Positions 34,187 to 43,195 of a stretch of 64,000 nt of DNA are shown here, one piece after another. Numbering within the stretch: position 1 is the first letter of the stretch; the number at the start of each line of letters is the position of its first letter. This stretch comes from Desulfurobacterium pacificum (GTDB lineage: Bacteria > Aquificota > Aquificia > Desulfurobacteriales > Desulfurobacteriaceae): assembly GCF_900182835.1 (NCBI RefSeq), contig NZ_FXUB01000001.1, positions 1 through 64,000 on the forward strand. The letters are read 5' to 3'. Below the pieces are notes generated by a model. It saw only the letters and a list, made by a program, of their open reading frames with translations, was not told the origin of the DNA and ran no database searches. The position numbers and the translations under genes are program-made.

Positions 34187-37100
34187 TTACTGCTGCTTTG
34201 TCAAGTTTCCTCGGTCAACACCGAAATATTGAGATAGTATGACTTCTATATGTGATTCATCGTAAATAGTCTTTTCTTCCTTTTTTTCAAAGCAGTAGCT
34301 TTTTAGAAACTCATCTATGACGTTAATTTTTTTCTCAACGGTGTTAGCTTCTTTAATTTTTTTGCTAAGGTTTTTGAGCGTTCCTTTTGGTATCTTTCCT
34401 GAGTTAATTAAATCCGTTAGGTTTTGAACTAACTTTCTATTTTTCCCATCTTTTAAAGTATTTTTAAGTGCCTTCAACTCTTTTATCAGGTGTTGTTCAG
34501 CTCTTGAGAAGCTTTTTGTAGACTTGCTTTTAGCTAATTCTTCCTGTAAAGATTGGTTAAAAGCTGTTCTGTTTTTTGTCAGAAGGTCGTAATAGCTTTC
34601 AATAGGAATCTTTATCCCTTTTTCTGAGGGTTCTGTTTCCAGTAGTTCAATTGCTTTTAGGAAGTCTATCTCTTGTGGCGGTTTGTCTTTATAGGAGAGA
34701 TAAATTTTCTTTAGGTTTCCTTTACGAAATAGGGTTACAAGAAATTCTCTCTTAAATGCTCTACCAGAACGGGCTTTCTTGGGGAGTCTTTTTATCTTTT
34801 CAAAAAGCTCTGGATTTTCTTTTTTAATTTCTCTTAGTAACTTAACGTATTTAAGAAAGGATTCTTCTTCGTCTTCCTCTTCTTTCACTGAATTGATTTT
34901 TTCAAATAATCCGTGGGCATCAACTTCCTCTTCTTCAGTTAGATACTTTGCATCTTCTCCAAGAGCTTGATGGAAAGCCTGTAGCTTTGCAATAGCTGCT
35001 GCTTCAAGTCCAAGTTCTTTTTCTGTTGTTCCTACAGGGAAGAAGTTGTAAATGTAAATCTCTTTAAAAGAGGTTCCTACTCTGTTGATTCTTCCAACTC
35101 TTTGTAAAACCTTTGTTGGATTCCACGGAATATCGTAATTGATTATGATGTTTGAACGGTGAAGGTTTATACCCTCTGCCAAGACGTCTGTTGTAATCAG
35201 GATTTTAATGTTGTCCTTGCGTTTTATTGCGTTAGGGTCAAAGTTAGCGATAATTTCTTTTCTTACAGATGGTTTTGATTTTGAAGAGTAAACTAAAACG
35301 CAGTTTCCGAAAGTTTCTTTCAGTTTTTTTCCTAAGTATTCTGCAGTTTCGGAAAATTCTGTAAAAATAAGTATCTTTTTTGCTTTACTGAGTATAGAAT
35401 CCTTACCGCTTAATAGCTCTAAAAATTTAGATAGTTTGGGGTCTCTATTTACTTTTAGCCATCTGTTTCGTAAAGTTCTTATTATTTCTGTATCGGTTTT
35501 GAGCTTTTCGTAAAAGTCAGGGGAGAGCTCTTCTTTGGTGTATTCCCTGATTTTTCCTTCTTCTACGAGTTCTAAGAGTTCGTCAATGTTGTCTTCTTCA
35601 AGCAACTCATATACATCAACATCTTTGCTTACAAGGATTTTTCCTTCCTTTTCAAACATGTTCAAGAATCTTTCGTGAGATTCAAGGAATCTATCAAGTG
35701 TTTTTCTAAAGGCTTCAAAGCTGCTTTCAAGGCGTTTTAAAAGAAGCGTTTTCATAAGACCTGAAAGGTTCATTTGAGAAATAAATTCAGGGTCGTTTTC
35801 TTTCAGTTTTGTTTTGAGGTAAAGGGCAGGTCTGTATCTTGCATAGGAAAGGTTCTTTATCGTTTCTATGGTTTTGTTGTATAAGTTATCAAGCTCTTTA
35901 TCTAAAAGGTAGTAAATTCTCTTTGGAGGTTTCACTTCGGGGAAAGAAACTCCCTGAGCTTTTAAATCTTCTTTAAAGAACTTTTCCACTTCTTTTCTGG
36001 TTCTTCTTACCATCACGTATCTTAAAATCTTTGTTCTGATTTCTTTTCCGCATTCTTTGAGGACTTCCTTAAACTTTTCAGGGTTCTTTTTTCTGTCAAC
36101 TCTTTTTATTTTCCATTCAAGATGTTTGAAAAAATTTTCAAGATTAGTGACTCCTGGTATGGTGGAACGATAGCGGTTCTGGAAGAGAAGGAGCTGACTT
36201 TTAATGTCTGATGGCTTATTGTTGTAAGGAGTGGCTGTTATGAGAATTACTTTTTTCCCTTTGCATATTGAGTGTAAAGTTTCGTAGCTTTTGGTTTCTT
36301 CATTTCTAAACCTGTGTGCTTCATCAACGATAACCACAGAATAATCTTTGAATTCTTCTGGCGAGAGGTTTCTTAAAAGTCCTGAAGAGATTACCTTTGC
36401 GGGAACACGGAATTCTCTTAAGGTATCTTCCCAGTATTCTGTAAGGTGAGGAGGAGCGAAAACTAAAATTTTTTTCTGCAGTTTTGCAGCTAACATTGAG
36501 GCGATAAAAGTTTTTCCAAGTCCAACGACGTCAGATAGAAATACGCCTCCATGCCTTTTAAGTTTGGATTCAGCATCGGCAACGGCTTCAAGCTGGTATT
36601 GTAGCTTTTTGAAACCTGGTGGAAGGAAGAGGAATTCATTTTCTTTATCGTAGTCAATCTGGTCTTGAAGGAATTCGTAGAGAAACTTTAAGTAAAGCTC
36701 GTAAGGAGATATAGTTTCGTTAAGATAGGTTTTTTCTTTAATCGTTTTAACAATATCTTCAGAGATGTCCTTACATTCTTTCCATAGAGCTTCAAAGCGA
36801 TTAATGGCGAATTCAACGTCTGCTCTGTTTTTTAATTCTACGTTGAATTCTAAGTTTTCTTTGAGTCCTGAGATTGTAAAGTTTGAAGAACCTGTAATTA
36901 CTCTACCAAGGTCTATTCCACTTCTACTCTTAAAGATGTAGAGTTTCGCGTGAAGCGGCGAATGAGGGTAGTATTTTATCTGAAGTTTTCCGTTTTTTAT
37001 CCATTCTATGAACTTTCTTATGGCTTTTTCCTTTTCTATGGAATCTTCGTAATCTCCTCTTGAAAGTTCTTCCACAACTTTTTGAAGGTATTCATTTCTT

Positions 37101-37351
37101 GTTTCCTCTACGTTTTTTGCTTTTTCTACGAGGTCAAAAACTTCCTTTCCAATTTGCATTCCGACGATAATTCGGATTCTGTCAACTTTTTCAAGTTCTT
37201 CATACAACTGATGAAGTCCAGAAAGGTAAAAGTAGCCAACGATGATATCAAGTTCTTTAGTGTCGTTGAAAAGGGTTTTAAATCGGTCTATCAGTTTTCT
37301 TCCTTCTTCGTTTGTGAAGAAGGTTAAATCATTTGCAAAATTAACGCTCAT
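34187..37351 (-). CDS. PLD-nuclease-like SNF2 helicase
   Basis: This 1054-residue protein joins an N-terminal phospholipase D-like domain (about 1-185; PLHAKLYIF and GSSNFTISGL form a single HKD motif) to a superfamily 2 SNF2-type motor. Motor motifs include VVGLGKTF at about 279, VDEAHRF at about 343, ITATPYNNKPSD, and motif VI QRVGRINRVG. The C-terminus (about 800-1054) is helical. Such proteins translocate on DNA and are found in antiphage operons with methyltransferases. Its ATG overlaps the dapF stop (ATGA), so it is read from a housekeeping operon. Confidence 0.88.
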   Translation of the reverse strand: MSVNFANDLTFFTNEEGRKLIDRFKTLFNDTKELDIIVGYFYLSGLHQLYEELEKVDRIRIIVGMQIGKEVFDLVEKAKNVEETRNEYLQKVVEELSRGDYEDSIEKEKAIRKFIEWIKNGKLQIKYYPHSPLHAKLYIFKSRSGIDLGRVITGSSNFTISGLKENLEFNVELKNRADVEFAINRFEALWKECKDISEDIVKTIKEKTYLNETISPYELYLKFLYEFLQDQIDYDKENEFLFLPPGFKKLQYQLEAVADAESKLKRHGGVFLSDVVGLGKTFIASMLAAKLQKKILVFAPPHLTEYWEDTLREFRVPAKVISSGLLRNLSPEEFKDYSVVIVDEAHRFRNEETKSYETLHSICKGKKVILITATPYNNKPSDIKSQLLLFQNRYRSTIPGVTNLENFFKHLEWKIKRVDRKKNPEKFKEVLKECGKEIRTKILRYVMVRRTRKEVEKFFKEDLKAQGVSFPEVKPPKRIYYLLDKELDNLYNKTIETIKNLSYARYRPALYLKTKLKENDPEFISQMNLSGLMKTLLLKRLESSFEAFRKTLDRFLESHERFLNMFEKEGKILVSKDVDVYELLEEDNIDELLELVEEGKIREYTKEELSPDFYEKLKTDTEIIRTLRNRWLKVNRDPKLSKFLELLSGKDSILSKAKKILIFTEFSETAEYLGKKLKETFGNCVLVYSSKSKPSVRKEIIANFDPNAIKRKDNIKILITTDVLAEGINLHRSNIIINYDIPWNPTKVLQRVGRINRVGTSFKEIYIYNFFPVGTTEKELGLEAAAIAKLQAFHQALGEDAKYLTEEEEVDAHGLFEKINSVKEEEDEEESFLKYVKLLREIKKENPELFEKIKRLPKKARSGRAFKREFLVTLFRKGNLKKIYLSYKDKPPQEIDFLKAIELLETEPSEKGIKIPIESYYDLLTKNRTAFNQSLQEELAKSKSTKSFSRAEQHLIKELKALKNTLKDGKNRKLVQNLTDLINSGKIPKGTLKNLSKKIKEANTVEKKINVIDEFLKSYCFEKKEEKTIYDESHIEVILSQYFGVDRGNLTKQQ

Positions 37352-38178
37352 TTCATTTGCCTTTCTAACAGTTCCTTTTTCAGTTTTCCGTCATAAACGT
37401 AGGTTGTTTCTCCTTCAAGGTAGATGTTTTTAAATTCTCTGTCAAAGTAAATTTTCAGTCTTTCGCCGCTTTTTACTTCAACTTCAACGGGTGATTTTAG
37501 GTTGTAGAGTTTTGCGGCAATTATAGCTGAAGCCGTTGCTCCTGTTCCGCAGGCTAAAGTTTCTCCTTCAACGCCTCTTTCGTAGGTTCTGACGATTACT
37601 CTGTCAAGTCTGACTTCTGCAAAGTTTACGTTTGTGCCTTGGGGGGCGAAGAGGGGGGAGTGGCGGATTTTTCTTCCTATTTCTTCAACGTTAACGCTCT
37701 GAACTCTATCAACGAGAACTACGACGTGGGGAACACCAGTATTGACAAAATGAAGTGTTAACCCTTCCCACTTTATATTTAAATTCCAATCTGTTGGTTG
37801 TGTCAGTTTTACCTTAACAGTTCTACCGCTAACTTCCGATTCTATAATTCCTGCTTTTGTTTCAAATTTGTGCCTTTCCGGGCAGATACCTTTCTCTACT
37901 ACGAACCTTGAGACGCACCTTGCACCGTTTCCGCACATTTCAGCTTCTGAGCCGTCAGAGTTGAAGAATTTCCACTTAAAGTCAGTGTTTGGTATTTCAC
38001 TTTTTTCTATCAGAATTAATCCGTCTGCACCAACGCCTGTTTTTCTGCTGCAGATAATTTTTACGGCGTTTTTAACGTCAAGCGGTTTTATGAATTCGTG
38101 AAATTCGTTGTTTCTGTTATCTATAACAACGAAATCGTTGCCTGTCCCCTGGAGTTTTGCAAAGTTTAGCGTTTCCAC
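37348..38178 (-). CDS. dapF: Diaminopimelate epimerase
   Basis: DapF interconverts LL- and meso-diaminopimelate for lysine and peptidoglycan. The 276-residue enzyme shows both active cysteines: EMCGNGARCV near residue 78 and LACGTGATASA near 217, plus the N-terminal KLQGTGNDFVVID. It starts at GTG 38178, sharing one base with the upstream stop (TAGTG). The defence helicase overlaps its own stop. Confidence 0.95.
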   Translation of the reverse strand: METLNFAKLQGTGNDFVVIDNRNNEFHEFIKPLDVKNAVKIICSRKTGVGADGLILIEKSEIPNTDFKWKFFNSDGSEAEMCGNGARCVSRFVVEKGICPERHKFETKAGIIESEVSGRTVKVKLTQPTDWNLNIKWEGLTLHFVNTGVPHVVVLVDRVQSVNVEEIGRKIRHSPLFAPQGTNVNFAEVRLDRVIVRTYERGVEGETLACGTGATASAIIAAKLYNLKSPVEVEVKSGERLKIYFDREFKNIYLEGETTYVYDGKLKKELLERQMK

Positions 38179-39758
38179 TATTCAACCTCGTTCCATACCT
38201 GTGGTAGTAAGAACCTTCTCAGTTTTCCTATTCTCGTTCTCGGTAGTTCTCTGTCAACGATTTTGAACTCTTTTACCTTTTTGTAAGGTTGAAGGTGCTT
38301 TGTATATTTGTGGATTTCTTTTTTGATAAAGTCTTTAACGTTTTCTATTCCTTCTTCCATTAAGAGTTCAAAGTCTGGGCGGACAAGGGCTTTCATTGTT
38401 CCATCGTAAAAAATCCCCACCTCCAACACATAAGGACTCTTCAAAATCTCTATTTCTATATCTTCCGGATAAACGTTTTTCCCGTTATCCAAAACGATAA
38501 CTTCCTTCGCCCTTCCGGTTATATGAATAAACCCATCTTCATCAACAAAGCCTAAGTCTCCCGTGTAAAACCAGCCGTCTTTTATCACCTTTTTTGTTTC
38601 TTCCGGCTTGTTGTAGTAGCCTTTCATTACGTTTGGACCTTTAACGATAATCTCGCCCTTTTCCGTTGTTTTAACTTCAACTTCATCAACAGGAGGTCCT
38701 GCCGTTCCTATCTTCTTGGCATCAGGTCTGTTTACCGATATAAGCGGAGATGTTTCTGTCAGCCCGTAACCTTCTAATATGTTAAATCCAAAAGCTTCAA
38801 AATCTTTCCATACTTCCTCGCTCAGCTTTGCTCCGCCGCTTATCATGTATCTCAAATTTTTCCCTATGCGGTTGTGTATTTCTTTAAATACTTTTTTCTC
38901 AACAGGTTTAACGTCAAACTTTCTGAATAGTTTTAGCGCACTTATGACTAACCTCCTCTTTAAAGGTGGAAGCTTTTTAATTTCAGCCATTATGTTGTGG
39001 TGGATTACCTGATAGAGTTTCGGAACGCCTATCAAAATGGTTACTTTCTGCTCATTAATCGTTGAAAGTATGTCTGTTGGCGTTAGTTTCTCTATAAACG
39101 CTAAGGGAAGCCCTAAAGCTGTTGGTAGTAAAACTGTTGTCATTAATGGATAGGTATGGTGAAATGGAAGGATAGCAACGAACCTGTCATTTTCGTTCAG
39201 AAATCCTAAGTTCTCCACTGCTCTTACGTTATGGTCAAGGTTACCGATTGTTAACATTACGCCTTTTGGATTTCCTGTCGTTCCGGAAGTGTAGAGTATT
39301 ACAGCAACGCTATCTTTGTCTCTTGCTAAAAACTGGATTTTTCCTTCTTCTGCTTTTAGTTCATCAACGTTGATTATTTTTACATGGTATCCCATGTCTT
39401 TTATTGCTTCTTTTGCTTTTTCTACGTTTGCGTTTGAAGTGATTATGTATCTTGGTTGAGAGTCTTTTAAAATGTTAAATAATTCTTCTGTAGAGAGGAG
39501 ATAGTCAACGGGAACGTTTATTCCTCCTTTAAACGTGGTGGCGAAAAATGCAGCTATCCACTCGGGTCTATTTTCCATAAAAATTGCTACTCTATCTTCA
39601 GGTTCTAAGGGAGTTAATTTTTCCTGGATTGTTGCTATTAAATTCCCGAATTCTCTGTAGGTTATGGTTCTGTATTTGCCGTTTTTCTTCTCAATGAATG
39701 CCTCTTTGTCTGAAAGCTTTTCTACATTCTCATAAACTCTTTCAACGAACGTTTTCAT
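38178..39758 (-). CDS. AMP-dependent acyl-CoA (or acyl) ligase
   Basis: The 526-residue enzyme belongs to the adenylate-forming superfamily. It has the P-loop ILYTSGTTGNPKGVML near residue 155, the LEGYGLTETSP core motif, TGDLGFVDEDGFIHITGR and the C-terminal lysine region. Such enzymes activate fatty acids to acyl-AMP then acyl-CoA. Chain length cannot be read. Although many Aquificota degrade no fatty acids, these ligases can recycle membrane lipids. It starts at ATG 39758 after AAGGAG and is followed by dapF with a one-base overlap. Confidence 0.88.
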   Translation of the reverse strand: MKTFVERVYENVEKLSDKEAFIEKKNGKYRTITYREFGNLIATIQEKLTPLEPEDRVAIFMENRPEWIAAFFATTFKGGINVPVDYLLSTEELFNILKDSQPRYIITSNANVEKAKEAIKDMGYHVKIINVDELKAEEGKIQFLARDKDSVAVILYTSGTTGNPKGVMLTIGNLDHNVRAVENLGFLNENDRFVAILPFHHTYPLMTTVLLPTALGLPLAFIEKLTPTDILSTINEQKVTILIGVPKLYQVIHHNIMAEIKKLPPLKRRLVISALKLFRKFDVKPVEKKVFKEIHNRIGKNLRYMISGGAKLSEEVWKDFEAFGFNILEGYGLTETSPLISVNRPDAKKIGTAGPPVDEVEVKTTEKGEIIVKGPNVMKGYYNKPEETKKVIKDGWFYTGDLGFVDEDGFIHITGRAKEVIVLDNGKNVYPEDIEIEILKSPYVLEVGIFYDGTMKALVRPDFELLMEEGIENVKDFIKKEIHKYTKHLQPYKKVKEFKIVDRELPRTRIGKLRRFLLPQVWNEVE

Positions 39759-39769
39759 AGAACACTCCT

Positions 39770-40057
39770 TTATAAGAGGTCTATAATGTTTTTCAAGTCT
39801 TTTCTCTTTTCTTCCAAGATTTCAATCAGCTCTTTAGATTCTTTTTTTGAAACGTTTTTTGTAGATGGAACTTTAACAACTTTGAATTTAATATACTTGG
39901 AGATTGTATCTATCTCTATAACGTCATTTTCAGATATCTCTTTTGCCGCTTTTGCCTTTTTCCCGTTTACTTTTACAACGCCTTCATCACACATTTCCTT
40001 CGCCTGAGTTCTTCTCTTTACTATTCTCGCCAACTTCAGGAACAGGTCCAGCCTCAC
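39770..40057 (-). CDS. S4-domain RNA-binding protein (HslR-like)
   Basis: The 95-residue protein has an S4 RNA-binding domain (RLDLFLKLARIVKRRTQAKE, CDEGVVKVNGKKAK), followed by a short charged helix. HslR/RqcP-like proteins bind the 50S subunit with stalled peptidyl-tRNA. It begins at GTG 40057 within the preceding LapA-like gene, overlapping it by 71 bases in another frame, which is unusually long. A GGAAGG site lies just upstream. Confidence 0.85.
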   Translation of the reverse strand: MRLDLFLKLARIVKRRTQAKEMCDEGVVKVNGKKAKAAKEISENDVIEIDTISKYIKFKVVKVPSTKNVSKKESKELIEILEEKRKDLKNIIDLL

Positions 40058-40304
40058 CTTTTACCTTCCTTTTCTTCTTTAATGTTTCTGGGAGTGTAAT
40101 GATTTTAAGTAACAGAGACAAAATACCTGCAGTTAAAAATCCTGCGATGAAAGAGAAAACGATTACTACGAAAAGCTTTGTATGGAAAACGCCAACGAAC
40201 GGAATGGCAACGTTTACATCTTGAAAATTTTGAAGAGCAAACAAGGTTACTGCTACAACTATAAGAGCTACTACAAATGAATAGACCGTTTGTTTAAACG
40301 TCAT
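39987..40304 (-). CDS. LapA-like (DUF1049) membrane protein
   Basis: The roughly 105-residue protein has two transmembrane helices (about 8-28 and 42-66) and a charged cytoplasmic tail, matching the lipopolysaccharide assembly protein A family. LapA tunes LPS synthesis through LpxC stability in E. coli. I chose ATG 40304, with GAGG upstream; a longer start at 40364 overlaps the previous gene. The tail rich in Lys/Glu/Gly/Pro is encoded in the region overlapping the S4 gene. Confidence 0.75.
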   Translation of the reverse strand: MTFKQTVYSFVVALIVVAVTLFALQNFQDVNVAIPFVGVFHTKLFVVIVFSFIAGFLTAGILSLLLKIITLPETLKKKRKVKGEAGPVPEVGENSKEKNSGEGNV

Positions 40305-40315
40305 TTTTACCTCAC

Positions 40316-40783
40316 TTAAAAGGTTAAAAATAGAGAAGTTATTCCTAATACCATCCATAGACACAGTAATGTAATAGAGTTTAGTAGCATAGAAATTTTA
40401 TGGATTTTGAGGAAGGAGTCGTATTTCTCTTTGCTGTTAGTCTCATAATATTCAACTTTCAGTTTAACAGCTTTGGGATATAGATAAAAGCCGTTGATAA
40501 GATTTAACATTCCTGCTAAAAGGAGAAGTAGGATATTGAATGCGGAAGCGAAAGATAAGTTGTTCTTTATCAATAGGTAAAAGCTCGTTATAGACAGCAT
40601 ACTAAGTATAAAACATAAAGAAAAGTATTTGCCTAAAAGGAATTCGGTGTACCTTCCAGCTTCTTCTTTTGGAAAAACTTTGAATGCTGCGGGTGCTGAA
40701 AATAGAGTAACGAAGAAAGCGCTACCGCTCCAAAGGGCGATTGCGTACAGATAAAATGACTTCAGTATGTAATAATATAGCAT
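40316..40783 (-). CDS. DUF4149-like four-helix membrane protein
   Basis: The 155-residue protein has four predicted transmembrane helices (about 8-30, 50-70, 82-100, 130-152). The pattern ALWSGSAFFVTLFSAPAAFKVFP near the start fits DUF4149/TMEM205-like proteins of unknown function. It lies between a ferredoxin gene and the lapA-like gene in one minus-strand run. Confidence 0.7.
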   Translation of the reverse strand: MLYYYILKSFYLYAIALWSGSAFFVTLFSAPAAFKVFPKEEAGRYTEFLLGKYFSLCFILSMLSITSFYLLIKNNLSFASAFNILLLLLAGMLNLINGFYLYPKAVKLKVEYYETNSKEKYDSFLKIHKISMLLNSITLLCLWMVLGITSLFLTF

Positions 40784-40798
40784 TGTTTGGCTACTCCT

Positions 40799-40993
40799 TT
40801 AAAGGTCAGACCATTTCATAGTGATTGCATCAACAGGGCAGTTTTCAACACAAATATCGCAGCCGTTGCACTTTTCTGGATACATGACTACAGCTTTTTC
40901 ACTGCACATTACAAATACGTCCTTAGGGCAAACGTCAGCGCAGATTCCACATCCAATACATATCTGTTGATTAATGTAAGGTACAGTTTTCAA
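40799..40993 (-). CDS. 2[4Fe-4S] ferredoxin
   Basis: The 64-residue protein has two CxxCxxCxxxCP clusters: CIGCGICADVCP near residue 12 and CNGCDICVENCP near 43. It is a small bacterial-type electron carrier, suited to an anaerobe. It starts at TTG 40993, overlapping the folD stop (TTGA). Its redox partner is not evident from the neighbours. Confidence 0.92.
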   Translation of the reverse strand: MKTVPYINQQICIGCGICADVCPKDVFVMCSEKAVVMYPEKCNGCDICVENCPVDAITMKWSDL

Positions 40994-41847
40994 ATGTTCA
41001 TCCTCATTTTGTAAGCTTTAACTGTATTATATAAAAGCATTGCTATTGTCATGGGTCCAACTCCACCTGGAACAGGGGTTATGGCGTAAGCCTTCTCTTT
41101 CACGTTTTCAAAATCCACATCACCAACTATTTTACCGTTTACTCTGCTTATACCAATGTCTATTACTACGGCTCCCTCTTTGACCATATCAGCTTTTATA
41201 AGGTGAGGAACACCTGTTGCAACGCATAAAATATCAGCTTCTTTTGTGAAAGATGCCAAATCTTTTGTGTAAACGTGGCATACAGAAACAGTAGCATTTG
41301 CGTTTATCATCATGTTGGCTAAAGGTTTTCCAACGATGTTGCTGTGACCAACCATAACTGCGTTTTTACCTTGAAGTTCTATTCCGTACTCTTCAAAAAT
41401 TTTCATCACTCCAGCTGGAGTGCAAGGCATAAGTCCTTTTTCGTACAATCCTAAAAGGCATTTACCTGCGTTCTCTGGATGAAATCCATCAACGTCTTTT
41501 TCAGGTGAGATGTACTCTATTACTTCTCTGCAGGAAAGATGTTCTGGTAGCGGAAGCTGAACGATTATTCCATCTATTCCTTCGTCTTCATTAAGTTCTT
41601 TAACTATATCGTTTAGCTTTTCTTGAGTTATATCTTCTGGCAGTTTTACATCAACGGAACGAATTCCAACAGCTTGACAGGATTTTATCTTGTTTCTTAC
41701 GTAAATTTCACTTGCTGGGTCGTTGCCTACCAAGACAACGGCAAGTGCTGGTTCTCTCAATCCCTGCTTTTTGAGGTTTTCTACTTCTTCTTTTAGTTCC
41801 TTTTTAATCTTCTCCGATAGCTTTTTCCCGTCTAATATAACTGCCAT
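40990..41847 (-). CDS. folD: Methylenetetrahydrofolate dehydrogenase / cyclohydrolase
   Basis: FolD interconverts methylene-, methenyl- and formyl-tetrahydrofolate with NADP. The 285-residue length is typical. Visible motifs include the catalytic YVRNKIKSCQAVGI, the substrate-site VQLPLPEHL, DVDGFHPEN and the family signature PVPGGVGPMTIAML. It feeds one-carbon units to ThyX and other enzymes. It starts at ATG 41847 inside ymdB (44-base overlap), with AAGGAG upstream. Confidence 0.95.
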   Translation of the reverse strand: MAVILDGKKLSEKIKKELKEEVENLKKQGLREPALAVVLVGNDPASEIYVRNKIKSCQAVGIRSVDVKLPEDITQEKLNDIVKELNEDEGIDGIIVQLPLPEHLSCREVIEYISPEKDVDGFHPENAGKCLLGLYEKGLMPCTPAGVMKIFEEYGIELQGKNAVMVGHSNIVGKPLANMMINANATVSVCHVYTKDLASFTKEADILCVATGVPHLIKADMVKEGAVVIDIGISRVNGKIVGDVDFENVKEKAYAITPVPGGVGPMTIAMLLYNTVKAYKMRMNI

Positions 41848-42622
41848 CTTCTCTCCTTACGTAGAATTCCTGTATTCTTTCAAAATTGGAAACGTCGCCT
41901 TCTTTATCTATTTCAAAAGAAACTCCGCAAAATTGTATCAATTTTGGCTTTTCGGGGACTTTAAACTTTACGGGTAGCTGTTTTACGAAGCGAAAAATCC
42001 CCTCCTCTACCCCCATTCCAATTACAGATTCCACTGCTCCGCACATTCCAGCATCTGTTATGTAAAGGGTTCCTTTGGGCAGTTGTCTCAGGTCGGCAGT
42101 CTGAACGTGGGTATGAGTTCCAAAAACAGCGGTAGCCCTTCCATCAACGTAGTAGCCGAACGCCTGTTTTTCTGATGTAGCTTCGCCGTGAAAATCCACC
42201 ACCACCACATCCGCTTCCGTTTCTTCAACTATTCGGTCAAAAGTCCTGAAAGGATTATCAAGACATTCAACGAAAACTCTACCCATTAGATTGATAACCA
42301 AAACTTTCTTCCCACAGACTTCAAAAACATCAAAACCCTTCCCGGGAGTTCCTTCAGGATAGTTAGCCGGTCTCAGTATCGGATACTTATCTATAAACTG
42401 ATATATCTCCTTTTTGTCAAAGGTATGATTGCCGCCGGTTATTACGTCGGCGCCGTACGATAGCAAAGCTTTCGTTATTTTTTCCGTTAAGCCGAACCCT
42501 CCGGCTGCGTTCTCTCCGTTAAGAATGCAGAAGTCGTACCTATTTCTGTTTTCTTCTAAAAACTGGTGAACCGCTTTTCTTCCTGGTCTTCCTACAACGT
42601 CACCTATGAAAAGTATTCTCAT
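41804..42622 (-). CDS. ymdB: YmdB-family metallophosphoesterase
   Basis: The 272-residue protein matches the TIGR00282/YmdB family of metal-dependent phosphodiesterases, reported to cut 2',3'-cyclic nucleotides. Metal motifs: FIGDVVGRPGR, NGENAAGG, GGNHTFDKKE, DFHGEATSEK and GTHTHVQTAD. It is followed by folD in most related operons. It starts at ATG 42622, 3 bases after coaE. Confidence 0.92.
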   Translation of the reverse strand: MRILFIGDVVGRPGRKAVHQFLEENRNRYDFCILNGENAAGGFGLTEKITKALLSYGADVITGGNHTFDKKEIYQFIDKYPILRPANYPEGTPGKGFDVFEVCGKKVLVINLMGRVFVECLDNPFRTFDRIVEETEADVVVVDFHGEATSEKQAFGYYVDGRATAVFGTHTHVQTADLRQLPKGTLYITDAGMCGAVESVIGMGVEEGIFRFVKQLPVKFKVPEKPKLIQFCGVSFEIDKEGDVSNFERIQEFYVRREDGSYIRREKAIGED

Positions 42623-42625
42623 CTT

Positions 42626-43195
42626 TTACTCCGTGACCTGTTCTATAAGCCTTTCAGATTGCTCTTTAAGGTGCAAAAGGTTTTTAGTGTTGCATATAAG
42701 ATAGTCGGTATACTTGAATTTAACAGCGTAAGGTAACTGCATTCTGTCTCTCAAAATGGCGTTTTTCAATCCGAATTTTTTGGCAGCTCTTAAAAGCCTC
42801 TGTCCCCGATATGCGTAAACGGTAACTATGGCATCAAAAATTTCCTGCCAGCCGTATTCAACTATAACTGCAGCTTCAAAGAAGATGGTTTCCTTTTTCT
42901 TTTTCAGTTTTTCTATCGTTTCTAAAACGAACGGATGGATTATAGCCGTCAGCTCTTCTAATTTCTCTTTATTGTTGAAAACCAAATTTCCCAACTTTTT
43001 TTTATCTATTTCACCTTCGCCGTTTAATATTTCTTCTCCAAAAGTTTTAACGACTTTGTCGTAAACTTCGTGTCCTTTCTTTAGAAAACTTTTTGCTAAT
43101 TCATCTCCGTTGATGACTTTAAACCCTTTCAAACGTAAAAACTTGCAAAAAGTACTCTTTCCGCTACCTATGTTGCCCGTTACTCCAATTAACAC
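42626..43195 (-). CDS. coaE: Dephospho-CoA kinase
   Basis: CoaE phosphorylates dephospho-CoA in the last step of coenzyme A synthesis. The 189-residue protein opens with the P-loop GVTGNIGSGKSTF, then the conserved GDELAKSFL, and HPFVLETIEKL. It starts at GTG 43195 and overlaps the AI-2E transporter gene by 32 bases. Confidence 0.93.
   Translation of the reverse strand: MLIGVTGNIGSGKSTFCKFLRLKGFKVINGDELAKSFLKKGHEVYDKVVKTFGEEILNGEGEIDKKKLGNLVFNNKEKLEELTAIIHPFVLETIEKLKKKKETIFFEAAVIVEYGWQEIFDAIVTVYAYRGQRLLRAAKKFGLKNAILRDRMQLPYAVKFKYTDYLICNTKNLLHLKEQSERLIEQVTE

Noticed and set aside
28173-37351. Calling the island BREX or DISARM
   Set aside because: The defining genes (pglZ, brxC/L; drmA, drmB) are absent.
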